Assembly (NCBI GenBank): GCA_020284085.1 | Contig: JACEVL010000340.1 | Coordinates: 616,501-680,500, forward strand | Length of the DNA: 64,000 bases | Source: Aporrectodea caliginosa | Lineage: Eukaryota; Annelida; Clitellata; Crassiclitellata; Lumbricidae | Direction: 5' to 3' | Shown: one piece after another, positions 32,876 to 44,940 of the stretch | How positions within the stretch are numbered: the stretch's first letter is position 1 | Layout: each line of letters opens with the position of its first letter | Notes under the pieces: generated by a model | Database searches by the model: none | What the model was told of the DNA's origin: nothing | The model's input: the letters and a program-made list of their open reading frames with translations, nothing else | Position numbers and translations under genes: made by a program

Positions 32876-33690
32876 AATGGATTGAGCATATAAAAAATAT
32901 TTCATAAAAACTTGCTAAGAATATTGGAATTTTATCTCGTATTTCTTATCTGCTACCATCTTACACTTGTACTACTCACTATAGTAACTACTCACTCATT
33001 TACCCCTACCTTTCTTACTGCAATATGATATGGGCCTCAACTCACAAATCTCGGCTCCATAGCTTAACTATCCTGCAAAAACGCGCTGTCCCTTTCTCAG
33101 CATGTGTTCCATATGGTTCTCACACTAAGCAAATATTTTCTGAGTTTGGATTATTAAGGGTTGAACAGATAAGGATCGCTCAAATCAGGGAATTTATGTA
33201 TTGTTATGATCATGACTTGTTACCACTGGTGTTCAAAGACATTTATAGTCAGAATGTTTTTCACGTACTAATTAGATCTGTCTCGCAATCTCACTGGTCA
33301 TAGATATATTTTGATGTTTTGATGCTTATGTTAATTTATATTGCTCATGCTTGTTCACCAGAGTGCAATCTCACTGGTCATAGATAGATTTTGATGTTTA
33401 TGTTAATTTATATTGCTCATGCTTGTTCACCAGAGTGCTGTTTGGCAGCTGGTTCTATTAAAGAATATACTTACTTACTTACTTTCTTTTGTCGTACTTC
33501 CAGCATCCATTCTTACAACACGAGAGGTTCGAATTCCTATCGTCGTGACTATGCTCACATTAATACTTGTTTATTCTCTATCAAATCTACTGGTACCTTG
33601 GTGTGGAATAATATCCCTCTAGCTATTCGTTCTTCACCTAATCTCTTGATTTTCAAAAAAGCTATGCTCCCTCTTAGTTAATGAATTAAT
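32876..33690 (+). pseudogene. Plus-strand LINE, C-terminal part of the split copy
   Basis: Continues the reverse transcriptase ORF of 25100-25585: KLAKNIGILSRISYLLP, then YPYLSYCNMIWASTHKS, REFMYCYDHDLLPLVFKDIY, SIHSYNTRGSNSYRR and TGTLVWNNIPLAIRSSPNLL to a stop at about 33680. A stop interrupts it near 32910. A small insertion with a duplicated GCTCATGCTTGTTCACCAGAGTGC and a (TTAC)n tail splits it at about 33300-33490. Confidence 0.75.
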
Positions 33691-34270
33691 TGACTTAACT
33701 TAGATGAATTTGTCTCTATGCTATTCTAGTTAAGATTGTATATTCTTTTGTTAATGTGGTTAATGAACTCGTCTTATGTTTTTGTTTGTTTCATTGTGTG
33801 CTCAAGGCTTATTCCAATCCAAGTATCGACTGACTGGTCCCCATGTAACCAGTAGGCCTACATGTCAAATCATTGCCTTATTGTTTCATTTGTTATTGTT
33901 CTCTTCTTATAATGGTTACATAAATAAATGATTGATTGAAATGATTGATTGATTAAATCAGATGATTTTGTCTGTAATGCTATTTTAGTTAAGATTGTGG
34001 TAAATTAGATTATTTTGTCTGTAATGCTATTTTAGCTAAGATTATATTTTCTTTGTTAATGTGATTTTGATGGACCCATCTTATGTTTTTGTTTGTTTGC
34101 TTAATTTTGAGCCCAAGGCTTACTCCACTTAAAGTATCTATTGGCTGTCTTTCTTTTCCTATCTGTATTTTTTACATGTTTAGGTGTCCCTATTTAGCGG
34201 GATCCATGATCCCTTCTGGGCCTCCGTGTAGCCAGTACATGTTAAATCGTTGCCTTGTTTGCCCTTATGC
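33691..34270 (+). repeat. LINE 3' UTR, present twice
   Basis: The 3' UTR runs to AATAAATGATTGATTGA at about 33925-33955. A second, diverged copy of the UTR follows (33960-34260: ATTTTGTCTGTAATGCTATT, twice, then GCCCAAGGCTTACTCC), suggesting a second truncated insertion or local duplication. Confidence 0.55.
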
Positions 34271-34884
34271 TGCTATTTTTTTTATTGTTTTGTGCAGTAT
34301 GTTAGGTTAGCTGCTATTCTATAATTATGAAATTGTTTTCCTACAACTTTCATATGAGTTTGGTGTTGCCCTTTATTAACATTTCCTTGATTTCTTTCTA
34401 GGATTCTGATGTTGCTGTTTCTTGCTCTGTAGTGCTCGTGTTGCTTATGTTGTTAGTTTTAGCCTGGTTTTTGGTGTTGCAGCTTTCTTACCAATGAGGG
34501 ACTATTCCACGACAGCGCCATAGTGTGCTGCCATCTGTCATCGCTTCACACTATCAATGCAGCCTGGTGAAAGGCTTTGAACACGATGCTTTCTGTAAGC
34601 TATGGATCGGAATACGTCGGTTTGGCTACATGTGTGTGCCACTGCATGGTGACTCTTCTAGATGTCTGTGCACTGTTCTGCTAAATGACAAAACTCGTCC
34701 GTAATGACTTTAACATCATACAGACAGCATAGACAGCACTTTACAATTACAGGGTCTTTTGCTCAACAGGATTATTTAAAGGAATCTCTGTCAAGTTGCC
34801 AGTGTCAACCCTTCTAAATAAGCTTACCTTATCGATTGTGCATTATGTTAACAGCACCGTTGAGGTGATTAGATTAGACCATAC

Positions 34885-35397
34885 CTGAGAAGCAGATTGT
34901 GATCTGTCATTTGATCTGTCATTGGAGTCAGATGTCTCCGTGGATGGGTATGTCAAAGTAACTCTAACATCCGCTGATCCCAATAAAGCTTCGGAAGACT
35001 GATATGACATGCCACTCCCGTCCGTTGCTCGTGACCGCCTGTGGGTGGAGTCAGATGGATTGGTGGAAGTAGTAGCAACATCCGAAGATCCTGATGAACC
35101 TCCATAATACTGATATGCAGACGCTCTAATCTTTATTTCAGAGGAATTGGCATCAGGTGAAAGAGTAGCACTTAATCCAGCATGTCCTCCAGGACGTCCA
35201 TGTGAGTAAGCATTAGAACCAATTACAGATCTGCTCAATTCTTGGGTTTCAAGGCCTAATTTTGAAACACGTCCTGTAGATTCAAATCTGGGGCGTGCCA
35301 GCATTCCATCAATGTCATATTCTGACTCTCTGGCGGACCGTTTTGACAATACACTAGAACGGTTTTCTGGGAGGACGTGCCTTTGTTCTTGATTCTG
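34885..35397 (-). CDS. Ser-rich exon, copy 2 (possible duplicated USP linker exon)
   Basis: A 513-nt phase-0/phase-0 exon with acceptor TTGTATGTTCTGCAG and donor TCTCAG|GTATGG, the same ends as 22481-22921. It encodes 171 Ser-rich residues ending SQSASQ, with an internal repeat around GSSDVATTST and GSADVRVTLT. Flanking intron sequences also match copy 1 (GGTTAGCTGCTATTCTATAA near 22175 and 34306; TTATTTAAAGGAATCTCTGT near 22375 and 34772). Because both exons are symmetric, both could be spliced into one mRNA. I saw no second Cys-box exon downstream of this copy. Confidence 0.6.
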
Positions 35398-35929
35398 CTG
35401 CAGAACATACAATAAACGGCCAACACCCAGACATTTAGAGATGAAATGCATTATGCAATATATACATAACCAAATAACATAACAAATATATTGTTTCAGT
35501 ACTTGTTGTATAAGCTAACATAAGACAGCTAAAAGTAAGGTCAGGTACGGTAAGGTACAGTAAATTAAACTAGGTTAAGGTAGGTAACATAAGGTAACAT
35601 AGTGATGAGACTCCTTATGACCTTGAATTGTCCTTTCTCTGTAGTAATGTCGCTCTCTCATGGGCTCGTCCTACCTGCATGGTACTGATTGGATGATGGA
35701 TTGGCATTGACACATAATCAAAAGATGCCTTGTGAATTATTATACATGCACAATAGAATTAAAAGATCAGTTTGAACTATAGAAGATGGAAGTAATTAAA
35801 TTTGCTCTGTATTAAATGCTGCTACTATAGCTATGGCTAAAGATGCCTTTTGTAAAAGAAAGCTATTAATGAGAGGAAAGCTAAATTAGATCTGAAAAGA
35901 TCTCGATATGGTGAAGGATGGAGATAGTC

Positions 35930-36240
35930 AGCTGGATTGGATGGAATACAGGACAAATGAAGAGATACTACAACTGGTGGATGATAAAAGATCCCTGAGA
36001 GGAATAATCAGAAGCTGACAGAGAAAATGGTTGGGCCATATAATGAGGGGAAGCTCCCTCCTAAGAACTATAATTGAGGGAAGAATGGAGGGTAAGAAGA
36101 CAAGAGGAAGACGAGAATGACGTTAAATCGGACTCGATGATGAGGGTTATAGCAAGTTGAAGGAGAGAGCGGGACAACGTGACAAATGGCGGCATTGGAC
36201 ATAAGAACCTCCATAGGTAGGCAGAAAACCAAAAGAAGAT
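35930..36240 (+). pseudogene. RTE-like LINE C-terminal fragment
   Basis: Plus-strand pieces RTNEEILQLVDDKRSLRG, QRKWLGHIMRGSSLLRTIIE, LDDEGYSKLKERAGQRDKWR match the C-terminal end of the same LINE type as 25586-26239. Stops break the frame. Confidence 0.6.
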
Positions 36241-36640
36241 TATACCGTAAATCACAAATAAGCAATTAGCAATCATTTCAATTCTCTTTCAACAGTAAGT
36301 TTCATTCACCAGAGAGAGGGATCGATTGGATGCTGACGAATTCTTCTCCCATGTTCTTGACTCTCTGGCTTGGGAACTTCTTGTAGTTTCCGGAAGAAGG
36401 GAAGCGGTTGGTTTGCTGAATACAAAGAAAACAACAGCAAATCACAGCAGGAGTCAAGTGATTGAAAAATGTCATTTGGGTGCAATCTTTCGTTTATGTA
36501 AACTGTATCCTAAAGATGACACGTATGTCATGCAGGTCAGAGAAACAGTAGGGCCAAACCTTTCGCAATTGATACAAATAAATAAATACGTGCTTGGTCA
36601 AGTGTAAAAGGCAATAAAAGCTCTGCTAGTTATTTTATTG

Positions 36641-37045
36641 TACCCAGGTAATGAAACAGTTTTAAATCAGCAAGATCTAATACTGATATAGTACAAATCA
36701 CTGGTGAAACCACAGTTAGAATGCTATATCACGGACTTTCACGGTATGCAATATATGTCTGAAATGACATAGAGCAGCTGAAGAAGGTCCAGAATTAAAG
36801 TGAGCTACCCAAATGATTTAGGCTACAAGGGTCTGGATTTCCAGAAGGGTTGAAAAGGTGGAGCAGAGGAGACCTAATTGAAACTAATAAGATTTTTTGT
36901 GGAAATGAGGCAGTGCAGTGGAAGAAGTTCTATGACAAGGAAACTTGAGGACATAGGAATAAATTATCGAAGAAATGGAAATCTTGGAAATGAACATTCG
37001 CGCAGAGGCTCTTCAGTGCAAGACCCATAGACTTATATTAGGCTA
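36641..37045 (+). pseudogene. LINE C-terminal relic
   Basis: Pieces YKSLVKPQLEY, DIEQLKKVQN and RWSRGDLIETNKIFCG follow the order of the C-terminal region of CR1-like reverse transcriptase ORFs (SLVRP.LEY, ALE.VQR, RR.RGDLIE..KI). Stops and frame changes throughout. Confidence 0.55.
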
Positions 37046-37276
37046 TGGTTTGGATGATAGAACTGTCTCAGTGGCTTCTATAGCACCACTACCATAACAT
37101 ATAAAGCATCAATTGATGGATATCAATCTACAATCAGTGAACATTAACCTATCAGGCTATCAAAGATTTTAAGAAGAAGCCACGAATAACTAGGTATGAA
37201 ACATTCTCGGCTAATTTGCAGTGGATCTAACAGAGATCTTATGAACAACTTAAAACCCTAGTCATATTATGCTATG

Positions 37277-37280
37277 TTAC

Positions 37281-37355
<75 letters not shown>

Positions 37356-37373
37356 TATTATTATTATTACTAC

Positions 37374-37421
<48 letters not shown>

Positions 37422-37422
37422 G
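37277..37422. repeat. (ATT)n array
   Basis: About 145 bp of ATT with two TAC interruptions. The poly-Asn and poly-Ile frames are repeat artefacts. Confidence 0.95.
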
Positions 37423-37489
37423 CATTTATTAAGCACCACTACATAGTGACCAAGCATCAACTGATGGTGCTGGGCAATTGTATTGTATT

Positions 37490-38035
37490 GTATTTTAAAA
37501 TTTATAAAGCGCCTCTCACAGTGAACACCAATGAGAGACACTCCAGTGCAAAAGTCCTCGAGAATAAATACAAGTTTTGAGGTTGGGAAAAGATGTAGCA
37601 GGACCACCGGATAATATGGTAGAGCGAACAAAGCGGGGGGAAGTTGATTCCATAGCGAAGGGCAAAGGCACGGGACTGAGCTATGGCCGCTCTCAAACAA
37701 GGAACACAAGGTCAAGACGATCAAAGAAGCGGAGCGGGCGAAGGGAGGCGGCCGAGGTAGGCCGACGTTTTGAGTCACAGAGGTATTTTGGGGCAAGACC
37801 TAGGTAGGATCAGCAAATGAGGACAAGTACCTTTAACTGGATGCGTGCAGTGCCGTGCAGTAAGAGGAAGTCAACGTAGCTGTTCAAACATGAATGTAGA
37901 GATATGGGAGCATCCCGGCAGACGGGTAATAAGTCTATAGCTGCTGAATTAAGAACCGATTGCAGAGGGGAGAGGCGCACTTTAGGGAGGCAACCAAGAG
38001 GGCATTACAATAGTCAATGAGGAAAGGAATGAAAG
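37490..38035 (-). pseudogene. LINE fragment of the 22982-24555 family
   Basis: The sequence parallels 23000-23530: TTATAAAGCGCCTCTCACAG at the 3' end and CTGCTGAATTAAGAACCGATTGCAGAGG near 37950. The frame is broken. Preceded by a TTGTATTGTATT tail at 37480. Confidence 0.7.
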
Positions 38036-38060
38036 GTTCTTATATATAGTTATACAGTAA

Positions 38061-38517
38061 GGGGCCGTCCATAAATGACGTCACGCACCTAGAGGGGAAG
38101 GGGTTGGAAATTTGTGACGATGTGTGACATGGAGGAGGGGGTCAGCGAAGTGTGACGTCACATCAGGTCTGTGTAATTAAATTTAACAATTAACAACATT
38201 TTAAGTTTAAAATAACAGCACTAATTTTGAGTATTAAAATTTTAATATTTTTGATTATTTTAATGTATACGGGCACCATTATTAATAATTTTCTAATTAT
38301 TTAAATATTTTCACCATCAGATTTTTTAAATACTTATTACAATGACAATAAATGGGATTTGAAACATGTTTTATTATCAAGTGGAAATTTGGTTTTAGGG
38401 GGGGTCAGAGCTTTGTGACGTCATTTTTCAGGGGTGTGACTTTTGTGACGAAGTGTGACATGGGAGGGAGGGTCAAAATCGGTCAAAATAGCGTGACGTC
38501 ATTTATGGACGGCCCCC
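38061..38517. mobile_element. MITE with GGGGCCGTCCATAAATGACG ends
   Basis: TIRs GGGGCCGTCCATAAATGACG and its reverse complement, flanked by TAA on both sides (38058-38060 and 38518-38520, one extra C at the right end). The 3-bp TWA duplication suggests a PIF/Harbinger-like element. No coding capacity. Confidence 0.75.
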
Positions 38518-38559
38518 TAACCGTCCCAGGAAGTGCTCAAACCCATCCTCCAAGTGTTA

Positions 38560-38994
38560 GGGATCGTCCATTAATTATGTCAACAAATTTTAGGCAGTTT
38601 TTGACCCCTCCCCCTTGTCAACAACTGTCAAACATTGACGGACCCCTCAAAAATTATGTCAACAATTTCAGAACCCCCCCACAAAAAGAAACACAATGGC
38701 TTAATACATGTAGAATCATTTTAAAAACGTTTTACACTAAAAATGCAATCTCGAATTTCAAAAGATATATGAGCTTAGTTTATTACCAGCTTTTTAGTAG
38801 TATTAAACATTAAGCACTTTATACATTTTAGCATTCCTTAATGTTTTCGCTACCATTTTGAAGAGTCTGTGTTGATTCATTGTAAAAAAATTTGTTGACG
38901 TCAAATTGTACCGAACCCTCCCCCTCCCCTTTGTCAACAACTGTCAAACTTTTCCAAACCCCCTATTTTGTTGACATAATTAATGGACGACCCC
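38560..38994. mobile_element. MITE with GGGATCGTCCATTAATTATG ends
   Basis: TIRs GGGATCGTCCATTAATTATG and CATAATTAATGGACGACCCC, flanked by TTA (38557-38559 and 38995-38997). Related in form to the MITE 43 bases upstream but a distinct family. Confidence 0.75.
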
Positions 38995-38997
38995 TTA

Positions 38998-39697
38998 CAA
39001 GGTGAGCATTCTAACCAATGTAATGTAACAAAATCACAGACAAAGTAACAATAATTTTGTAGTGGTATAAAATGTTGTAAGTTAAATTTAAATAAGAAAA
39101 TTCATTCTGCAGTTTTATGTTCCTATGGTCATTTATGGTATGAATGTTATATACAGATTCCTTACATCATCTTACGAGCTCAAAAACAACTGTTTTTGCA
39201 AATGCAATAATTATGTTAAGCATAAATTTGATACAAGTGGCTTACTTTTTGGACTTGGAACTCCAAACATTGTTCCCCATTACCGGTAGCTCTCTCTCAA
39301 CAGAAATCTGAGAGTAAGTCAACACATTTATAATTATCAATTTGTAACTGCTTTCACACTAGTATAACTGCATAAAGTATCAACTGATGGCAACCTAAAA
39401 CCAAGTCGTAATCATTTCAATATCCAGATGATTAGTCCACTGAGAATGCAGATGTCGTCTTTGGTGTGTTGTTTTGATACATAATGAGCAGCATTTCAAA
39501 TTATACAAAATTTACAACATCAAACATAAATTATTAGAAGTGAGTAGAGGTATTTATGTATTATATTTAAGCATAATATAACAGACAAAGAAGTTAGAAA
39601 AGGAATCTAGTTTCACTTCATAGCAAGTAAATAACTGTTTCAATGCAGTAGCATACTCTGCAATTCCATGAGTGGAAATTTTATGATGATTGCTTAC
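38998..39697. other. No gene or repeat recognised
   Basis: AT-rich, probably intronic if 39698-39823 is an exon. Confidence 0.4.
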
Positions 39698-39823
39698 TTG
39701 AGGAGCTTTTACAGGATGTTTCTGTTGTGAGGTCTGTGACACTTGACTATTTTTTCTAAGCACCTTAATATATTCCTTTGGATCGTTGCTGAAATTACCA
39801 GTAGAAGTGGCACGTCGAGACAT
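39698..39823 (-). CDS. Possible first coding exon (42 codons)
   Basis: On the minus strand an ATG at 39823 opens MSRRATSTGNFSNDPKEYIK and runs 42 codons to a good donor CTCAA|GTAAGC in phase 0. A possible acceptor TTTAATTTGCAG lies 24 bases upstream of the ATG, so a 5' UTR intron is likely. Its phase would fit the Ser-rich exon at 34885-35397. Assignment to the USP gene is inference; the protein sequence itself is not recognised. Confidence 0.4.
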
Positions 39824-40152
39824 TGTTAAAGCTCTGCAAAAGCTTGCTTTCAACACTGCAAATTAAACATCATCCAATTCAGTAAACACCACATTTATGC
39901 TATACTTGGCACTGGGGTGATAATTAGAAAACACATAAAATAATCTTATGCTGGCATCATATCCAATATTAAAACAAATTCATTTCCAAAGTATTAATGA
40001 GAGTGTGTGCTAATCTAATTTGCAAGTATAACAATAGAATTAAGAAATTCAACTGTAGGAATGCTAATCATCCTAACCCTCACAACATCACTGATGCACA
40101 TAGGCTATTAACACTTCTGACCAATATGCTACATTAAGACTATACTGGCCAG

Positions 40153-40343
40153 CAGGGATGGGCAAATTACTTTGAAAAATGTAATTGAATTACAAATTAC
40201 AAATTACTTCGGGACATGAAATGTAATTACAAATTACAAAATACGGTACATGGGAAATGTAATTGAATTACAAATTAACAAATTACAAATTGCTCAATTT
40301 CAAGTAATTTCAATTACGTAATTTCAATTACTGCCCATCCCTG
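40153..40343. mobile_element. hAT-type MITE, 191 bp, perfect TSD
   Basis: Starts CAGGGATGGGCAAATTACTT and ends AATTACTGCCCATCCCTG, flanked by an identical 8-bp CTGGCCAG (40145-40152 and 40344-40351). The interior is dense in AATTACAAATTAC motifs. Confidence 0.9.
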
Positions 40344-41204
40344 CTGGCCAGTATATTAACACCACTGAGGTATGACCCATAATTATTAACACCTACTTCC
40401 CCTACAATCAACTTACGTAGGTTACAATACAAAAAGAGGCTTACTGCATATCAACCAATGCCATTGGTCATGAAGGGGCGCTGTACACTATGTTGACAAA
40501 CAGCCTTTTTCCTGACGGGATGCGTTTGGCAACGCTTTCGTCAATGCAACTGGTTTAAACGGGATTTTCGTAATAGGCCTACCATTTGTAACATCGTTAG
40601 GTATCAGACCTCATTACACTTTAGCTCTTCGTTAGAAACTGTCTTCCTACAGATCATTCGGTAACATCTACTTTGTACATTTCACTCGCATAGGCAACAT
40701 TTTTACAGTTTATCTGTAAGTCAGAAATAATAGCATTTGCAGTAACACAAAAATCGAAACCGAAACCTGGAAAGTACAACATCAACTGCAAGATTTCAAA
40801 CCAAAATGGTTGTGGGCGATAACCTTGCTTAAGGCGAGTAAACAAGAAACTTCGATCTCTTACGGTCCAATACGAAAACAAGCAGACACAATTATTTGCT
40901 AAATTACGATCTGCAGATTCAAGATAAAGTTTGAAGCAAACGCTGAAAGAACATACAGTTCTGAACTGCGCATAAATATCGAACCACGGAAGCCTTGACT
41001 GGCGTTTATGTATCTACATGACATTGTATATTCGCCTCATGACCTAATTATGACGCAGCGGATTGGCCAGGCCAACTGTGGCCTATAATTATGCGGCGGT
41101 TTCTATGGCAACGAGACCAGATGAAGAAATTATTTCTCTAATATATTTTGCAATGAAGAGCAGAATCTGATGTTGGACAATGGTTTGATATGGTTGGGCC
41201 GAAG

Positions 41205-41290
41205 ATCCCACGCTAGGCCGATGATCGAACTTGGCTGCTCGCATTCTGCCCAGTGGGCTACGTCAAGATATCATAAATTAGATCTTAACT
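41205..41290 (-). mobile_element. tRNA-like SINE head
   Basis: On the minus strand GTAGCCCACTGGGCAGAATG and AGTTCGATCATCGGCC resemble A and B boxes with tRNA spacing. Weak, no tail defined. Confidence 0.3.
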
Positions 41291-41631
41291 TAATATAACC
41301 ACAGAATAGATAAAGCGTAGCTTAGCTGATTAGATTGCTTCAAACGGCAGACACTAAAGGCATAAGCTACGAGCTATACAGAAAATGAAAATTGCCATTT
41401 GCCTATAAAGAAAATGAAAATTGCTATTTGAATTAAACTTAAAGACGTTCATGTTTCAGTCTCTATAGATCTAGGTAGGCCTACTTCGATGTAGACCTAT
41501 GCCTCTAGATAAGTAGCCTAGGCCTATATTTCTCAGTAGTTCCCAGAACCTCTGGTGATACAAGCATCAGTTAGCCCACAATTCGATACCAAACATGAAT
41601 GACTATAGACTGTTTACTACGTAGATACGTA

Positions 41632-43004
41632 GGGGAGACCGGGGCTGGTTGTAACGGGGGCAGGTTGTAACAGCATGTAAATCACGGAAACTAAAAGTCA
41701 GAAAACCAGCGTATATAGGTCAAAACTTGCGTTCTATCGTTTCCGGTTTATATTCCTTTTGTCTTGGTTGATGCTGCAGGTTTAGAGATTTTTTTCACAA
41801 ATCGTGATTTTCACCACTGAAAGTAAGAATTTTGTTTCGTATTATTTTTCGCATTGTGTGCGTTAGGCTCACGATATTCTTACTTAGTGTCGGTCAATGA
41901 GAAGCTTGTTTATCTTAGAATACACGACAGGAGGCAAAATCTCGATGGCTAACATGGCGTTTGAGAATTTTATTTTATTATCGTAGGCACGTCGCCGGGG
42001 CAGGTTGTAACATTTTCCACGGGGTTGGTTGTAACACTGTTACAACCTGCCCCAGAGCCATCTTCAATGTTTTAAATGCTTGGTTTTGACTTGTATCCTT
42101 CCGCAAATGTTATTTAATTGCTTTTTTAAACTCCCGAGCTTTGTTTGCCAAAAAAACAGCTTCAGGAAACAAAATTAACATCTATTAAAGGCATCTGATT
42201 TTTACTCAAAAAGACCTCCAATCTTCGTCGTTTTGATCCTGTGTTGGTGTAGCCTCACCCAAAAGCCGGGTAACGAAAAGTCACCAAAGCTGGAAGAAAG
42301 CGAGACATGCTGCAATTTTGACAGACACACCAGAAAAGCGTGCCCTAGAAGAAGAAAAGGAAATCCACAAAAAATAGACCCGAAACAAAGAAGAAAAATA
42401 TATCGACGGGTGAAAGAAAACTAGACAAGAAAAAGAAGACTACCAATGGTCCCAAGAAACAGAAATTAAGCAGCAAACAAGAAGAAGAATGTTCAGAAAA
42501 ATAGAAAAGCATCCAGTTCATCCACTTCGGAAGATGACGATTGCTTTTGTCTGGTTTGTTGTGAGCATGTTGGGGCTGTCCGAAACAAAAAGGAAGATTG
42601 GATCCAGTGCGTGGTTTGTAAGAACTGGTCGCATGTGGATTGCACTGATGGAACTACGAATTATATCCGATATAAGCCCATAACTGTGATTCTGACGACT
42701 CGGAATAACAATAAGCTATTGACTTACATAGTGTTACAACCTACCCCAATATTGAAAGTGGTGTTACAACTTACCCCGTGTCTTGTTACAACCAACCCCA
42801 AGCCGGGGCAAGTTGTAACACTTTTTATTTCTGTTTAAACTTCAGTTTTTTCCTAAAGTAATAGAGATAGACATTTGAAACTTTGCCTAATTATAAAGCT
42901 TTTATGAAGGATTTCGATGATATATTGTGTTTCATTATTGGAGAAATAGTTCGGTCAAAAGTCACTTAAATGTGTAAATTGTTACAACCAGCCCCGGTCT
43001 CCCC
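41632..43004 (+). mobile_element. Non-autonomous pogo-like (Tc1/mariner superfamily) element
   Basis: TIRs GGGGAGACCGGGGCTGGTTG and its reverse complement, flanked by TA on both sides (41630-41631, 43005-43006). Subterminal regions repeat GGGGCAGGTTGTAACA in both orientations. The interior keeps only the end of a transposase gene (next entry), so it is a deletion derivative. Confidence 0.8.
42290..42720 (+). pseudogene. Transposase C-terminus with PHD-like zinc motif
   Basis: One reading gives RHAAILTDTPEKRALEEEKE then a stop. Further on, an open frame (about 42483-42720) encodes an acidic Ser stretch and CFCLVCCEHVG, KEDWIQCVVCKNWSHVDC. The C-x-C-x2-C...C-x2-C...H-x2-C spacing with WIQC..C..W.H..C is the PHD-like zinc domain found at the C-terminus of pogo/Tigger-like transposases in invertebrates. 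The catalytic DDE domain is absent. Confidence 0.65.
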
Positions 43005-43384
43005 TACTAATAGGCCTTAATAATAGTTTTATTTTGCTTTTTCTTTTAATCGCGGGGTTCATAGTTTCAATTTGATAAAGACCTCAGCAGTAAGACTGCA
43101 TGCAGTCTGCAGAAGCAACTTTTGCGTCGACTGTAAGGCACGAGCCACAGCGCAATTTTACAGACTAACAAATAGTAACAATCTAACAATCAGTCGATGT
43201 CAGATCACTATTATAATTGATAGGCCTAGTTCTTTACTTACTGCCTGCCCCAAGGCTGCCCGACTGGTGTCTGTTACGTTGGTCGCAACGTCTACGTCCA
43301 GTTGATTCAGTCGTTCAGTCAGTCGTTATAACTCATCAAGTCAGTGACTGGCAGTCGGTATAATATTTCCTTAGCGACTGACTT

Positions 43385-43515
43385 GTATTACAGGCTGTCT
43401 GTTCTGTTTGTGTAATTCTTATAAATTGTTTCAATTGCATAACATGTAAGTGTACAGCGCAGTGCGTTTGTCAGGCGCTTCAATAAAGAAAGATATTATT
43501 ATTATTATTATTACT
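43385..43515 (+). repeat. LINE 3' end with hairpin and (ATT)n tail
   Basis: Ends CAGGCGCTTCAATAAAGAAA then ATT repeats. AGCGC can pair with GCGCT across GTGCGTTTGTC. The same 3' end occurs in reverse at 63925-64000, and a diverged version at 55673-55830. Confidence 0.6.
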
Positions 43516-43569
43516 TCGGGGACTATTTCACAGAGCGACGCCTGCGCTTTGGCTTACTAAACAACCATG

Positions 43570-43868
43570 TTCATATGGCCCTACATACATATACAACTAC
43601 ACATAAAACTTACATACATACATAGCACATACATACATACATGCATACATACATACATATATACATACATACATACATACATACATGCATACATACAAAC
43701 ATACATACATGCATGCATGCATACATACATAAATACATACATACATACATACATACATACATACATACATACATACATACATACATACATACATACATAC
43801 ATACATACATACACATACATACATACATACATACATACATACATACATACATACATACATACATACGC
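43570..43868. repeat. (ATAC)n array
   Basis: About 300 bp of CATA tetranucleotides with CATG and ATAA variants. All coding frames here are artefacts. Confidence 0.95.
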
Positions 43869-44564
43869 CCATACATGTCTACGACTGCATTCCTGATTGC
43901 AACACTTCACAACGTCACAACACTCCTCAAAGTCAACGACTACATGACCCTTGCATCCCGATCCTTCTACATCCACATCCGAAAGTCCAGAACGATTCCT
44001 GATGCTTCCTTTTCATATTCAAGAACTATTCTTGATCCACTCCTACATGATTAGTACAGAAACACGTGTCGTAGTTTGGCAAAGCTGATAGACGAAGAAA
44101 ACAAGAAGAAATATTCAATGATGCGGAAATTCCATCTTTCGCTAATTAGGTCGTCAGGTCTGGAGAGGGTGCAGTTATAGCCACAACAAGGAACGGCAAC
44201 AGACGCAGGAATTAAGACATTGCCACGCAGGCAAGAGAAGAGCGAGGAGGTAGGTGAGTAGGACGCGGAGATCTCGAGAAGATGGCATGGCTCGGTTGGA
44301 CGTGGAAGATATAGATGATGGGTCAATGTGACGAAGAGACAGATACAGAGAGACAGACAGACAAACAGAGACAGAGTGACAGAGGCATATAGAGACGGAG
44401 AGAAGCAGAGTGATGCTGTTATGAAGGAACGGAAGACTCTAGCGACAGAGCAAGGGAACAGTGTATACCGACTGGGTTGGTAATGAGTCGAAGAAGAAGG
44501 GAAATAGGTAAGAAATAGTAAGAAATGTAGAGACGATGCATTGAGGACTGAGATCTATGTGCAT

Positions 44565-44849
44565 ACATGCACACATGCATGAGTGCGTGCATACAACGAT
44601 GCATACATACACACATCTATGTATACGTAAATAAATGAACATACATACATACATTCATCATATATGTAAGTATGTATTTATGTTTGCATGCATGTATGTA
44701 TGCATACACCTATGTATGTATATATAGCATGTATGTATGTATCATATGTATGTATATATATATGTACATGTAGCATGTATGTATGTAACTCTTGTCTTGA
44801 CCCAACAACGGGATCACTGTGTATATATCTGTATGCCTGTATGTATGTA

Positions 44850-44880
<31 letters not shown>

Positions 44881-44940
44881 TGTATGTATGTATGTATGTA
44901 TGGACTATATATGTATGTATGTATGTATGTATGTTACCTA
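44565..44940. repeat. (TATG)n array, interrupted
   Basis: ATAC-type repeats from about 44565 switching to TATG orientation by 44665, with a unique island CTCTTGTCTTGACCCAACAACGGG at about 44790-44815. Confidence 0.9.

Noticed and set aside
36326..36607. 93-codon plus-strand frame as an exon
   Set aside because: No acceptor/donor pair or recognisable domain; lies between two LINE relics.
43567..44054. Tyr/Ile/His/Thr repeat proteins
   Set aside because: Frames of the (ATAC)n microsatellite.
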